The notes under the pieces were generated by a model, which searched no databases, was not told where the DNA came from, and saw nothing but the letters and a program-made list of their open reading frames with translations. Shown one piece after another: positions 34,831-45,470 of a stretch of DNA of 64,000 bases. Origin of the DNA: Chrysogorgia sp. JL179-B06 (lineage: Eukaryota > Cnidaria > Anthozoa > Scleralcyonacea > Chrysogorgiidae); the NCBI GenBank assembly GCA_035772405.1, contig JAYKKM010000504.1:3606001-3670000 (forward strand), written 5' to 3'. Positions within the stretch are counted from its first letter, which is position 1. Every line of letters starts with the position of its first letter. Position numbers and translations under genes: made by a program.

Positions 34831-35248
34831 ACAATAGTCAAAGCCTGTATGACAAGCGGGGTATATTAAGCCAAGGGCCTATTTGACTATATTTAACAAT
34901 TAGTCGCCAAAGGCAAGATGAATATCGGTGAATAATAACCGAGACTATCAACTACACGCGCATGGTGGGTTTTGATACACATAATTGTTATAGCTAAGGG
35001 AAATTAACGTGAGCTTCTTGCTATTATTATGGCTTTTTGCTTATAAAATGGAACATTTCCCAGTCGTAAATTTCCCAATTACAGCGTGTGATATTATCTA
35101 GCCATATATTAATAAATCCTTCACGAACGTTCATATACCCTGTACGTACCGGGGAAGTCGCCACAAAAATGGGAGAGTCTGATTGAAAGGAATGGATTTG
35201 AACTGGGTTCAGAGTCTGATTCTACTCTGAATATACTTTATACAAAAC
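34831..35248. other. Non-coding stretch between satellite and protease-like frame
   Basis: No gene seen. On the - strand it would hold the 3' untranslated region of the upstream frame. Confidence 0.45.
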
Positions 35249-36100
35249 TTATTTGAAATTAACAAAATTTCCGTAGCAGTGCTCATTAAGTCCAAGGGTG
35301 CTTTCTAACGACTTGAGAAATTGTGATAGTTCACTAGTGTGCCCTTTTACAATAACTGCACCAACGTTTCCATTCCTGTGGCTGTCGACCATCATCATGT
35401 TGCTATTACATGATAGGAATAAAACTGCTTTCTCAGCATAAATAAATAGCGCTGCCTTCCTGCCAACCATTTGCTCTAGGTGGTTCACTAAACGTGATGA
35501 GGGGTTGGGATCACTCATTCTGACGACTGTTGCTGGATGCAAGACCACTCTTATCAAACGACTTCTACATAAATATGACGTTGTTTCCTCCAATGTCAAT
35601 GTACGTGCACCATCCGCAGATTCGTTTGACAATGTAATCCCTGTTCTCGTGGCATACAGAATTGACGTAAACCAGGAGTGGTGGAGAGGTCCATCATCGG
35701 GAAAATTAACTTCTGTTGCCAGCCATATGTGCCCCAGAACGAGAGCTGTAAGAGTACTAGCGTTGCATAGATTTAGGCAAGCAGTACACTGAATAAATCT
35801 TTCTGGAAATAGCCACAACGATACACCTGTTCCTGCGACTTTAAGGAAACGCACTTCTGCTTCGGCTTGTTTAGACGTATTGCCCAATTCAGGATCTGTA
35901 TTATGGAGAGAAACAGATTGATCACGTGAATTGTAAGATGGATCAGCGGTATTTGTACAAGGTGTAATTGAGGAAGAAAGTACTTGCGGTGTAGATGGAC
36001 AAGATGATAAAATTGATGTTTCTACCGCAGTGGAAATCTGTGCACCAGTAGTAGGTAAATCTGAACTAAACGATGCACATGATGGAGGCGTTTCAAACAA
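35249..36100 (-). CDS. Putative papain-like cysteine protease domain, KDZ-element cargo
   Basis: An open frame of 283 codons with no good ATG at its start, so it is probably a terminal exon or a frame-shifted extension of the transposase gene. Its 5' end overlaps that gene's stop by a few bases in another frame. The first 80 residues are Ser/Thr-rich. The rest resembles protease-like modules seen on other mobile elements: a possible nucleophile C112 in LCNASTLTALVLG, then LHHSWFTSILYATRTG, and later MMMVDSHRNGNVGAV with H241. The family is inferred from this Cys/His layout and could be wrong. A donor-like CAG/GTGACC in the preceding exon might allow splicing into it, but I found no acceptor in a matching phase. 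Confidence 0.45.
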   Translation of the reverse strand: MFETPPSCASFSSDLPTTGAQISTAVETSILSSCPSTPQVLSSSITPCTNTADPSYNSRDQSVSLHNTDPELGNTSKQAEAEVRFLKVAGTGVSLWLFPERFIQCTACLNLCNASTLTALVLGHIWLATEVNFPDDGPLHHSWFTSILYATRTGITLSNESADGARTLTLEETTSYLCRSRLIRVVLHPATVVRMSDPNPSSRLVNHLEQMVGRKAALFIYAEKAVLFLSCNSNMMMVDSHRNGNVGAVIVKGHTSELSQFLKSLESTLGLNEHCYGNFVNFK

Positions 36101-36209
36101 TGCTTCTTATCCTTGCTCGTTTGGGAGGTGGTGGAATGCTTCGGTTGGTCTGGTCACCTGCAACTACTAGTTGGCCTTTCGAATTTGTAGCTACAAACTG
36201 TTCGCCAAA
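36093..36209 (-). CDS. KDZ gene exon 10 (C-terminal tail)
   Basis: It follows acceptor AAATTTAG and continues exon 9 in phase 0. It encodes 38 residues ending in a basic cluster (PPPPKRARIRSIV) that looks like a nuclear localisation signal, then TGA. Confidence 0.65.
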   Translation of the reverse strand, partial: FGEQFVATNSKGQLVVAGDQTNRSIPPPPKRARIRSIV

Positions 36210-39200
36210 CTAAATTTAAATAAACAAACTTCAGCATTTACAAATATATTAGACAAACAAGCGTGATTGGTTGGAAGTAGTAATTTACGTGTAAAATGTA
36301 CATGTAATTACTTATGAGCTTGAAATCAAATTTCAATAAGATTATGGTTTATGAGTTTCAACGTTCACTTCTGGTTATTTTATAATGAAAATGAAAATTG
36401 TATGTTCCCATACAATCACACTCGTATTCAACACAAAAACATTTTCCGCTCTTTAATACTTATTATTTTATTTACCTGTCGACTATGGCTAACGATTGCG
36501 CGACTATTTGTCTTCTCATTATTGAAATGGGTTGCCAACCTCTCAACAAATATCGAGTTGTGCGCCGTCAAAGATGTCGTGAAGTAATTGTCACGGTTCC
36601 TTCTGTTGTTGAGCTGCTCAGCTGTCTCTGAATTCGTCTTTCCAGCAAGTTGGTTCACGCACGACACTCTACGTAAACAATCGGCTGGATCAGTAGAATT
36701 TTTTTCGTGAAATTGATCAAATAAACAATAATGCTCTGACGATCCAGTCGAAGGGTTACGTAGAAGCTGTTCGTCATCAGATCTTTGAATGTCACCTGTG
36801 TCCTGTTCTGCGCCATTGGGAAACCAGGACCAGTCAATCTCCAGCTCACCATCACATGCCTTTTGGATGTTCTCTGGGGTACATTCAGCAACTCGACCTT
36901 GAAATGGCTGGAAAATGTTGTAGCCTCTATTTCTGGCATGGGCGACCATCATATTTGCCATGTCCAACACAATAACATTAGGCACAGCAGCAAGGTTCAT
37001 TACCATGTCCACATGATCCCGCGGTCCTTCATGCCTCAGAAGCCACTTCAACCCATAACATACTCCGTGCGGACAAGTCATTCCTAACCACCCACCTATG
37101 TAATACACAAAAGAGAGAGGTGGTTTACACCAATAAGTATATAGCAAATAATTATATCATCAGGGGTTCAGTTTCCTTTGTTCTCCACAGGTTGATATAC
37201 AGCTAATCAAACATCGCACTGAAATTGCACTGAAATTGATAAATATCAACCTCCCGGTCGAACTACAAACAAGCAGCTAAAATCGCAATTCTATATCCGA
37301 TTTTATTACTTTTTCGAGAAACGTTATTGCTTTACCTAACCAATGATGATATAAGTCTGTTATATACCTTAGACCTCGGCGTTTAAGCGATATATATCGC
37401 TTAACACCTCGGTCACGGTATATACAACCTCGATCGTATAATGCACATCCCACTTCAGATCATCACACAGGAATTGAACCTGCACCTTCTCGCGTGAAAA
37501 GGAGACCATTTGATGAAGTGTTAGCGAGAATGCATACTAATCTTCATTAATCATTAATCAGTGTTCAGAACATATAGATAAAAAGTAAAGGAACGTCAAA
37601 ATAATCGTTCCCCATGAATTAACAACATTTGTAAAAAGGTTACAACAAAATGTCTTACCTGAACCACCCCACATTTTGGAAAAGAGTTTCAAGAAAGTTT
37701 CTTCGATATTCAGAACAGATTTTATTCTGTTAATAATGTCCAGCTTTGAACCCTTGTCGCTCACGTTTAAACTTTTAGCCATTTCTCTAATCACCGGGAC
37801 CTGACAAGTAATACAAAAAATACATGGCTAGTATAATAATACTTTCTACAATGTCGTTGTGTGACAGAGCATAACGTACTTTCCCTTCACAGAACAAATC
37901 CATCAGCTTTTCAATAGAGCAGTTGTCAGTTGTTGCGCCAGCAGACTTAAGGTCCTCCTTATGATTGGCTTTCATGAACTCCGAGTTAAAAAGCTGCCGT
38001 CCTCTTCGGCAATTAGAGCCAATAAATGGAGCCCAAAAATTATACGTAGGCTTGATTTCCAAGGGGTTCTTTTCAGTACCTGAATGCAATCAAACAATAC
38101 CGTTTATCAGTTATGACACAATTATGGATTTTATATTTATACAAGTACAGTAACGCTATACCAGGTTTTATCAATCATTGTACAGACCGTACAGGAAGCG
38201 TTTCACAGGCAATCAGAAGGTTACAGGTTTGATTCCTGTACGGGACTCAGAATCATTTTTCTGAGGATATGAGCTTGACGATCGTCCACGTATCGTCTGT
38301 CTACTCCGAGCTCTCCCACATTCACCACAACATTGTCTATATTAACGCATTGTACAGTATATTGCATACATATCCGTACAGTATACAAGTGATGTAAAGT
38401 CACATGCATAAAAACATGGCGGAAATGAAAGGATTTCAATAATTTCTGAAGATAAGTATTTTTTACATTTTGGAGTTCATTACTTTTGAAACAGTTGAAA
38501 TTTCTTAGCTTTTAGCCATGTTTTTATGCATATGGCCCCGCCAATGATGCGCGGGCAATATAGTGCAACTGGCTTATAGTAGCAGTCATGCAATCGTTAT
38601 GTCACATTGGACGATCTTCTTTTCAATCCGAGGATGAGTACAGAATCATCGTCATGCATACAAGATAGCACAAGGAGGAATGTTATGAATTAACCATAAA
38701 TTTTCCAAACAGAGACGTGTTTACCTATATTGGAAAAGGTAAACTATCAGTGAACAGAAGTGAAAACTATTATTCAGTGTCAAGCTGAAATACCTGTAGC
38801 AGTACAGACTACTAAATGGGGATACTGTGTAACTATCACACATATACACAAATACACGCAATATATACATACATACATACATACATACATACATACATAC
38901 TACATACATATACATAGGTACCTCTCAGTATGCCCCTATATAATATCCCAAGATTGACTTGTTGCCAGAACTTCTCAGCATCGACTTTATCTGGAGTTGC
39001 GTCAGATTGCATGTCTGGTAGCTCAAGTTCACTTACTGTAAAAAGGGCAAAATACAGCGAATACGAACAAACAATTGTTGAAAACCAAAAATGCAGACCA
39101 ACAGTAAAACCTCAAATCAAACTTAATCATTATTAAAGACAAAAATATATGGTCACCGTCAGCTTGTATGAAAATGCGACGAGTGCAATTTTTCATCTTT

Positions 39201-42200
39201 AAATTATAAAAATCATCATCTTTTCCTTTAAGCAATAAAATGATTGACACAAGCAAGCCTGAATGGTAAAGTTTACCTGCGAGTTCAAAGACTCCTTTCT
39301 TGTCCACATCTAAAGTTAATAGTGGAGGAAAGTATCCACACAGAAGGCATGAAAAGCCATAACTGTGATCCGAAAGTGCTTCAAAGTGAAGGTAGGCGTT
39401 CATCATTGGACCACGAGGTAATTGAAACGGCCGCAACTGCAACCAGTTTTCAATTGCTTCTACCGTGCGACTAACAGCATTGTGAACCTACAGTAAAAGA
39501 ATGTTCATAGATATCATATATACATTTAAAAATTCAATTACTGTACATGTATTTGATTGTCCGCCACTAGTGGTTGTATGACATTAACATATGATTATCA
39601 GTTCTGTTTTCTAGCTCCATGAACCCAAACATTCAAATTGAGCTTTGAAATTGAAGTGAGTAGAGATTTTTAAGTGAAGTGCAATATTTCTATCCTGCAA
39701 GTTTTCACCTTCGGCCTAACTGAACTACACTGTACTGTATAGTACTGTACAGGTATATACATGTACAGTATCCGACACAATATTGTGTCTCAATATTGTG
39801 CACAATAATAATAATTGTGTCTCAATATTGTGCACAATAATGTTATTTACATGTACAGTATCCGACACAATATAAACAGATCGCATTAATGAACAATAAA
39901 TTGCCACAATGTCAAGTGGAGGCACACCACATTTTCTAAGCTGCCTCAAAGCAAACATTCTCCTGTTGGCTCTCTTCATTACATAGTCGCAATGCACCCC
40001 CCATGACAGGTCATCGGACAAGTACACACCGAGTAACTTGAAGGACGATACTTTCTCTATGGTGTTTCCGCCTATATCAATGGGGCGTGATATGCAACTA
40101 TTGTAATGGAGAAAGTCAACAGCCATGGTCTTACACTTTTTAGGGTTGAGGCGCATATTGTTAGTACAAGCAAAAGCCTGGATGTCATTAACGATAAAAT
40201 TCAAAATCGATGGAGAATTCCTTGGAAGAATTCCATTACAGTTAAGTCATCGACAAACTTAGCGCGCAGGCCCCATGATGGCAAAAGATCATTCACCATT
40301 ATAGCAAAGAGGATAGGCCCCAATTTGGTACCCTGAGGAATTCCCCCAAATAGGGCTTGAGAACTAGAATAAGTAGAACCAATACGTGTAACCTGTGATC
40401 TGCCCTGTAAAAACGCGGCAATCCACCGCAACAGACTCGCGTGCACGTTGAACAGCAAAGTTGAGAAATTCCTGTAGTAAATAAAATGGATATACACATG
40501 TAAACACAAATAATCACTGATAACACACCTGGAGATGTTTTCTGATCATATCACATAATCCAATGCTTAGAATCCAGTTGTCATTAAAATTATGAACACC
40601 ATCAGAAAACTCCTGATATCTATACGGAAGCTTGCAGTTACCACAAAACTTTGCATATAAAGAAATTCCTGAGAAAAAATACAAGAATAAGTATTTATAC
40701 TGTTCTACTGTTCTGTCAGCATAGCATTGTCAACATTACTGCATGTACAATAGCCAATCAATTGATATTCTTTTTCTGACTGTACCTTCAACTATCCCCT
40801 TCATAGTCACTAGTTTAGCATTTTGTGTAATACAGTATGGCTCGGTTAGTGGTGATTTGCAATAAAAGCAAGTAGTCTCTGCTGGAACGTAACTGAAAAA
40901 AATAAAAACATGTGATTATATAAGTCAACTATTCTCTTTCAGTTACTGTACACGCTGTACCCAAGCCTAGAAAAAATATAAATCTGGTATTAGTTTGCAC
41001 ACAGGCCAAACATTGCATATACAGAATATGATTTTGACTAAACTAATGACACAGTTTTGACAGGTTGTACATTAATCCTTTTTACACACTAATTAAAGTA
41101 CTGTATGAACCAAAACTGATTGGTGACATCTAGTTCAAATTAACAAAAACGTTTGTCATAGTTGCATAAGTCTTGAGTCAAAAAAATGTTTCCAAAATAG
41201 TAGTGTGAGCAAGACAAAAATTGGGGTTGTAGGTTCATGTCTCGCTAGCCACGTAACCCGTGCGTAACCCATGCGTAACCAAGCACCCCACAACTATCCA
41301 CTGTGGTCCGCTAATAATTTTAATCCACTGACATTTGGGGGGATATATAAAATGCGTAGTTCCAGAAAAAATCCATAACCAGGTGGGGGTATTGGACACT
41401 AAAATTTCAGAGGGGGGGGGGTCAGAGTTGTCTTAATTTTCCAGATGGTCATCGAAGTTGTCACATATTTGATAAAATATCTTTCTACTGATTGTACATT
41501 TAACGCAGTGTAACAAGATAGAACGTGTTTTGCTGTGTTCTAGTCTTTATATTTTAGATATTACGGCCCGTAATTGCTACCGATAGTCGTCAATGCGACT
41601 ATTAAATCTTTGTCCTTGGCGACGAATGGCCACGTTAGTGACTGAAGGAATTAAAAGATTTAAGGTGATCAACAAATTGATTTTGTCTTGTACTTGTTCT
41701 GAGAAATATGAGTAAAATCATGTTGAATAAGTGGGTTTACTTTCCAAGTTAGTATCAAATTCAAACCACGACTCATCACATTGTTGATGCCATATTGAGT
41801 AAGAGTTAGATCCCGAGAAGGAGGGCTTTATGCTGGTGAATGCATGAAAATTATCTGTGAATGCCATATATACAATTATTACGTAGAATATCCCCACTTA
41901 ACCCATTGATAGCTAAACCAGCAAAAATTATCCCTTTTATTATTGTGTGGTTCCAGAAAAAATCCATAACCCCCCACGGAAGGCAATTTGTCTAGTACCC
42001 CTCCTACCCGCTGGAATTTCCTTTTTTCAGTTGAACATTGACAACCCAAACCGCCATTAAGTTCATGATTGAGTCGGTTTTCTTTGATGTACCACAGGCT
42101 TTATCTACCATGAATACTAATTAGATAAGAAATGAAGGGAAAAACTAGGGAAAACCTCCTCAATCATGAACTAAATCAGATAGATCCCTCGAATGTCGGG

Positions 42201-45141
42201 CTTTATGCTACATAGTGCAAACAAACAATGAAATAAAACATCCATGGATCAGATGAAACACTACCTGAATATATACTTTACCTTTTAGCAAAATTTTCTT
42301 TCTGAACTGTTAAGGCCAAGGGAAGGTGTGCAGGAATTTTCTTCTCACTCAACAGGTATTTAATAAACTTGACAGCAATATCTCCAACTGGAGGATAAAA
42401 CATACTGCCTGCAGGAATGGAAATATTTTCTTGATCATCTGGACCTACATGTAAGTGCTCACCAGCAACATTTTCTTCAGTTACAGGAAAATCTATGTTA
42501 TCACCAATCTCTTCATCCACCTGCAATATCATAGATGTGCCAACAACAGAAGGATGCCACTGTCCAATTGCCCACTTGACAATGCACTTATGCATGCATG
42601 AGCGACGAGAAGGGCAACACTTGCAGTGGAAGGATAAGATTTCTTTGTCAAATGAAACCACCACACGTTTACAGAATGACCAGTAATGATCTCTTTTGAT
42701 GTTGGCAAATACTGAAAAATGGAAAAAACGATTGGAAGAATCTGGTGTGACAGGCATTTGCACAACAAGTGGAATATTGTTGTCATCAGCTTGTTTCTGC
42801 CACTCCAGACATTCTAATTTCCGTTCCAATTTCAACCATTTTAAAGTATCAATCACAAAATCAAGAGAATCTTCTCTTAAGTGATCAGCAACAATTGAAG
42901 TGCCAATAAACTGGGTAGACTTAAGGTGATCACATAGAAAATTGGCTTGACCACTTCTAGAAGCAGTGTTGCTCAGCTGACGACAAGTATCCGCACTGCA
43001 GGTGATGGAAGCAGAACTTGTTGTCTTGAACTGGCAATGAATGGGATGATCAGTTCCTCTTAGTTGTTTGCGGACCAGGTAAATTCCATTTGTGCAATCA
43101 ACACAAGTTCCATTTAAGTACCTTGCTGAAGATATTCCCTTTCTTTCATCTGCAACATGCTTTGTCTTAATGTGACTTGAGAGGGAATTTGGATGAAATT
43201 CTCTTCCACAATCAGAGAATGGACATTTAACCCTTGGTGGCTGTTGCCGCATTGATCGTGATTGAGCAGGCCTATAACAAAACTCGAGTTCCTGAAATGA
43301 CTGATCATCTAACGGAGTAGCAATGTTTGTGTTCTGTTGTTGTTCTTGTAACAGTGTCTGTTCTTGTAGTTGTTGTTGCTGTGCATATTGTGGTTGTTGT
43401 TCCTGTTGTTGTAGTTGCTGTTGACATTGTTGTTGTTGACATTGTTGTTGTTGCTGCTGTTGTTGCTGTGGTTCTTGCTGTTGAGGCAGTCGTTGCAGTT
43501 GTTGAGGTAGTTGTTGTTGTTGCTGTTGACGTGGTTGAGGCAGTTGCAGTTGTTGCAGTTGTTGCTGTTGTTGTTGAGGCAGTTGTTGTTGTTGTTGAGG
43601 CAGTTGTTGTTGAGGCAGTTGTTGTTGAGGCAGTTGTTGTTGAGGCAGTTGTTGTTGCTGCTGTTGTAGTTGTGGTTGTTCTTGAGGCTGTTGTTGTTGT
43701 TGAGGCAGTTGTTGTTGTTGCTGCTGTTGTTGTTGAGGTTGTTGAGGCAGTTGTGGTTGCTGTTGTTGTTCATGCAGTTGTTTTTGTTGCTGCTGTTGTA
43801 GTTGTGGTTGTTCTTGAGGCTGTTGTTGTTGTTGAGGTAGTTGTTGAGGTTGTTGAGGCAGTTGTTGAGGCAGTTGTGGTTGCTGTTGTTGTTCATGCAG
43901 TTGTTTTTGTTGCTGCTGTTGCCCTGAATGTAAAGGTTGCATTAATTGGGAGCTGCAAATTATGGGTGGTACGAATATGTCGAATTGCTTCATTCCGACG
44001 CTTGAATCCAGAATTGCAACCAAAACAGTGATAATGAGTAATATCCTTGAGATTTTTGTCATCCGAACCACGTCGATTTGATGGGAATGTACATGACAGT
44101 TTGCATCTCAGAATGTTTAAACCTTACATTATGTACACAGTACTGTAAAGTGCATAGTTCATTGAATGTAAATACCACAAATTTAACCGTTTATGACTCA
44201 GAAGGTCTCCTATTGACAAGTAAAATCATTTGGCATTTGCCAGAGAAAAATCATCTGGTGTTAGCCAGAGGGTTAATCGATCAGAGTTTCTTAACCCTTT
44301 AATGCCCAATTTAGTGTATGCCTTTAGTATTTTACTCTGGCTATTATGCAAGAGTATTTTACTCTGCTTAAACGCCAGACAATTTTACTCATTTATAATA
44401 GGAAACCTAGTATAAAGGGTTAAGAAACTATCTTGCATGGTTAACACTTTAATGCCCAAGTGTCTTTAGTATTTTACTCTGGCTAACCCCAGACAATTTT
44501 ACTCGTCAATAGCAAACCTCCTGGGGTATAAAGGGTTAATTGAGATAGTCTCTTAACTCTTGGGCATGAGTGGGCATGAGATAAACCAAAACAAGGGTAT
44601 TAATTTCCAAGTAGTAGAGTAATGATACAAAGACAAGTGATTGAAATTCATTGTTGTAATAACGATTACCAGGTCAATATATATATTCGATATACTGTCG
44701 TTTATTACAGTGTTTTTGCGTTCACCAGACAACTGAACATCATTGTTTCACTGAAATTATATAGCTTTATACGACAGCAATCAAACCGATCACTGAAACG
44801 CTGATGTCATTTAATGGTCGTCTAACTATATATTTAAATAATTTCATAGCTTTATACATTATTCATGTATTTTAATGATGTATAAAATTGACAAATTATC
44901 ATCATTATATACCTTGAAATTCATGAATCCTGTTTTCCCAGTGAACTTTCTTAAAGTGTTCCTTCACTCGCGAAGGAATTTCTTTTGCGCATTTGTTTGG
45001 AGGACACAAAGGACAATGATACATGTTTCCATTGCAGTTGTCAGTCCCACAGTTAGTCCGACCACAGCGCACAATAAGACTGTAATCGCAATTTCCACGG
45101 TCTGCATAAATAGACGCATGGATGGTTTGGTGCTCCGCCAT
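36093..45141 (-). CDS. KDZ transposase (HMGXB3-like), ten exons
   Basis: Exons on the - strand: 44,913-45,141; about 42,282-44,106; 40,786-40,892; 40,529-40,668; 39,277-39,487; 38,922-39,035; 37,880-38,079; 37,659-37,800; 36,476-37,095; 36,093-36,209 (TGA at 36,093-36,095). All introns are GT-AG, and reading phase is kept at every junction from exon 2 to 10. Domains in order: Cys-rich N-terminus, polyglutamine tract, C2H2 finger, SWIM-type CxC...CxH finger, a CxxC region, then the RNase H-like transposase core with likely acidic residues in LTLDVDKKG, VIVLDMANMM and ETAEQLNN. It ends with a basic tail PPPPKRARIRS. The ATG lies about 100 bp inside the right terminus, so the promoter overlaps the terminal repeat. 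The role is cut-and-paste transposition in the nucleus. The exon 1-2 junction is uncertain. Confidence 0.8.
36476..37095 (-). CDS. KDZ gene exon 9 (transposase catalytic core)
   Basis: It contains GGWLGMTCPHGVCYG, LLRHEGPRDHVDMVMNL, the second likely catalytic Asp in NVIVLDMANMMVAHARN, then HYCLFDQFHEKN and the likely catalytic Glu region ETAEQLNNRRNRD. This order (CPHG, then VxxDxA, then a Glu-containing helix) is the pattern I know from KDZ and HMGXB3-like proteins. Acceptor TTACATAG, donor CAG/GTAAAT. Confidence 0.75.
37096..37658. other. Intron between KDZ exons 8 and 9
   Basis: It contains the palindrome GCGATATATATCGC near 37,387 and a box B-like GGTTCAATTCC (complement strand, near 37,475) that may be a tRNA-derived SINE relic. 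No gene. Confidence 0.5.
37659..38079 (-). CDS. KDZ gene exons 7 and 8
   Basis: Exon 7 (37,880-38,079) holds YNFWAPFIGSNCRRGRQ and ends in phase 0. Exon 8 (37,659-37,800) holds VIREMAKSLNVSDKGSKLD followed by an amphipathic segment and SKMWGGSG. The exon 8 pattern resembles a SAP-like DNA-binding helix pair. The two are separated by a 79-bp intron. Confidence 0.7.
38080..38921. other. Intron between KDZ exons 6 and 7
   Basis: It contains an ACAT tetranucleotide microsatellite (about 38,866-38,918) beside the exon 6 donor, and a box B-like GGTTTGATTCCTG near 38,225. No gene seen. Confidence 0.55.
38922..39487 (-). CDS. KDZ gene exons 5 and 6
   Basis: Exon 5 (39,277-39,487) encodes NAYLHFEALSDHSYGFSC, a CxxC (CLLC), and the likely first catalytic Asp in LLTLDVDKKGVFELA. 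Exon 6 (38,922-39,035) encodes DKVDAEKFWQQVNLG, a motif typical of the family between the first acidic residue and the SAP-like region. The junction phase is 1 on both sides. Confidence 0.72.
39880..40480 (-). mobile_element. LINE reverse transcriptase fragment in a KDZ intron
   Basis: It reads SLLRWIAAFLQGRSQVTRIG, FGGIPQGTKLGPILFAIMVN, AKFVDDLTVMEFF, and after a frame change NNMRLNPKKCKTMAVDFLHY. It lacks both ends, so it is a dead fragment of a CR1/jockey-group element from a third subfamily. It lies between exons 5 and 4 in the same orientation as the gene. The neighbouring 39,725-39,875 holds a 25-bp direct repeat (39,759-39,783 and 39,849-39,873) around AATATTGTGCACAAT palindromes. Confidence 0.75.
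40529..40892 (-). CDS. KDZ gene exons 3 and 4
   Basis: Exon 3 (40,786-40,892) encodes YVPAETTCFYCKSPL and ends GIVE in phase 1. Exon 4 (40,529-40,668) encodes LYAKFCGNCKLPYRYQEFSD and GVHNFNDNWILSIGL. The paired CxxC motifs (CFYC, CGNC) suggest a zinc-binding unit before the catalytic core. Confidence 0.72.
40893..42281. other. Intron between KDZ exons 2 and 3
   Basis: 1.39 kb. It contains a G-rich run (about 41,411-41,420), two copies of GGTTCCAGAAAAAATCCATA-like sequence (41,355 and 41,949) and no recognisable gene. Confidence 0.5.
42282..44106 (-). CDS. KDZ gene exon 2 (polyQ, C2H2 and SWIM zinc fingers)
   Basis: It encodes a glutamine-rich tract of about 200 residues from imperfect CAG/CAA runs (about 43,330-43,935). 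A C2H2 finger follows (CPFSDCGREFHPNSLSSHIK, then TKH), then an NGTCVDCTNGIYL segment and a SWIM finger CKCCPSRRSCMHKCIVKW (about 42,584-42,631). It ends AAAAG/GTAAAG. The 5' edge is uncertain: an acceptor at 44,106 keeps phase with exon 1, but a second C2H2 finger at 43,962-44,027 (YHCFGCNSGFKRRNEAIRHI) is encoded in another frame. Confidence 0.75.
44281..44550. repeat. Pair of TTAACCCTTTAATGCC repeats
   Basis: Two diverged copies (about 44,290-44,420 and 44,445-44,540) of a roughly 120-bp module, each starting near CTTTAATGCCCAA, containing AGTATTTTACTCTGGCTA, and ending in TATAAAGGGTTAA. They are short palindrome-ended elements in the first KDZ intron. Confidence 0.55.
44913..45141 (-). 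CDS. KDZ gene exon 1 (N-terminal Cys-rich domain)
   Basis: It starts MAEHQTIHASIYADRGNCDY. Cysteine and histidine pairs (RCGRTNCGTDNCNGN, YHCPLCPP, then VKEHFKKVHWE) form a C2H2-like zinc-binding region. Donor TTTCAAG/GTATAT in phase 1. The start is the first ATG in frame, 104 bp from the element's right end. Confidence 0.65.
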
Positions 45142-45179
45142 TTTGCAAGCCTTGCATGCACAAACGTTGCGAAAGGACT

Positions 45180-45244
45180 AAGTATTTGTTCTTCAAGTTA
45201 CGCAACGCATGCCCTTTTATGGAATACGTACTATAAGTGCCTAT
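45180..45244. repeat. Right terminal inverted repeat of the KDZ element
   Basis: Its complement reads ATAGGCACTTATAGTACGTA, then TTCCATAAAAGGGCATG. It aligns imperfectly with the left end and includes a further AAGAACAAATAC like the left subterminal repeats. Confidence 0.6.
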
Positions 45245-45285
45245 CGATTTCTCGCATTCTCACCAGTGATTCTCACACATTAAGC
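45245..45285. mobile_element. Palindromic MITE fragment between KDZ and Mutator-like elements
   Basis: It begins with CGATTTCTC (right flank of the KDZ element) and ends with ACATTAAGC at 45,277-45,285, the left target duplication of the next element. It matches the intact MITE from about 6,074 on. Confidence 0.7.
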
Positions 45286-45470
45286 CAATCTCGTTCCCAG
45301 AACCTCCGCCGCGCCACGCAAACGGAGGCTGGGAAGATGGAAATTGGAGAAGCCCCGGAAAACAGGGCGTCGATTGAACAGAGCATGCGCCAGTAATAGA
45401 CCGAGCGTAGTTTCTGGGACGTGAGAATTAAAATATCGAGTTCTTCGGCAAGAATCTACGGTGGCCCAGA

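Larger units (their letters stand above)
28940..45244 (-). mobile_element. KDZ (Kyakuja-Dileera-Zisupton) type DNA transposon, about 16.3 kb
   Basis: The ends are fixed by a 9-bp direct repeat CGATTTCTC (28,931-28,939 and 45,245-45,253), so the target duplication is 8 or 9 bp. Removing the element restores a sequence matching the intact MITE loop in unit 1. The ends carry imperfect inverted repeats sharing GTACGTA, CCATA and AAGG 13-15 bp in, then GCGT and CAAATAC motifs further in. Inside are a ten-exon transposase gene, a possible protease frame, a 173-bp satellite and nested MITEs. An 8-bp duplication is what I recall for the Zisupton family. It may be autonomous. Confidence 0.75.

Noticed and set aside
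43309..44031. Asn-rich frame on the - strand and Val-rich frame on the + strand over the CAG tract
   Set aside because: Shadows of the imperfect CAG/CAA repeat. Only the Gln frame connects to the zinc-finger and SWIM region and to a phase-matched splice donor.
36093..45141. Interpretation of the ten-exon gene as an ordinary host HMG-domain gene
   Set aside because: No HMG box is visible. The gene lies within target-duplication-bounded ends with inverted repeats, inside a MITE whose empty form is present nearby. Domestication cannot be excluded, but the element explanation fits better.
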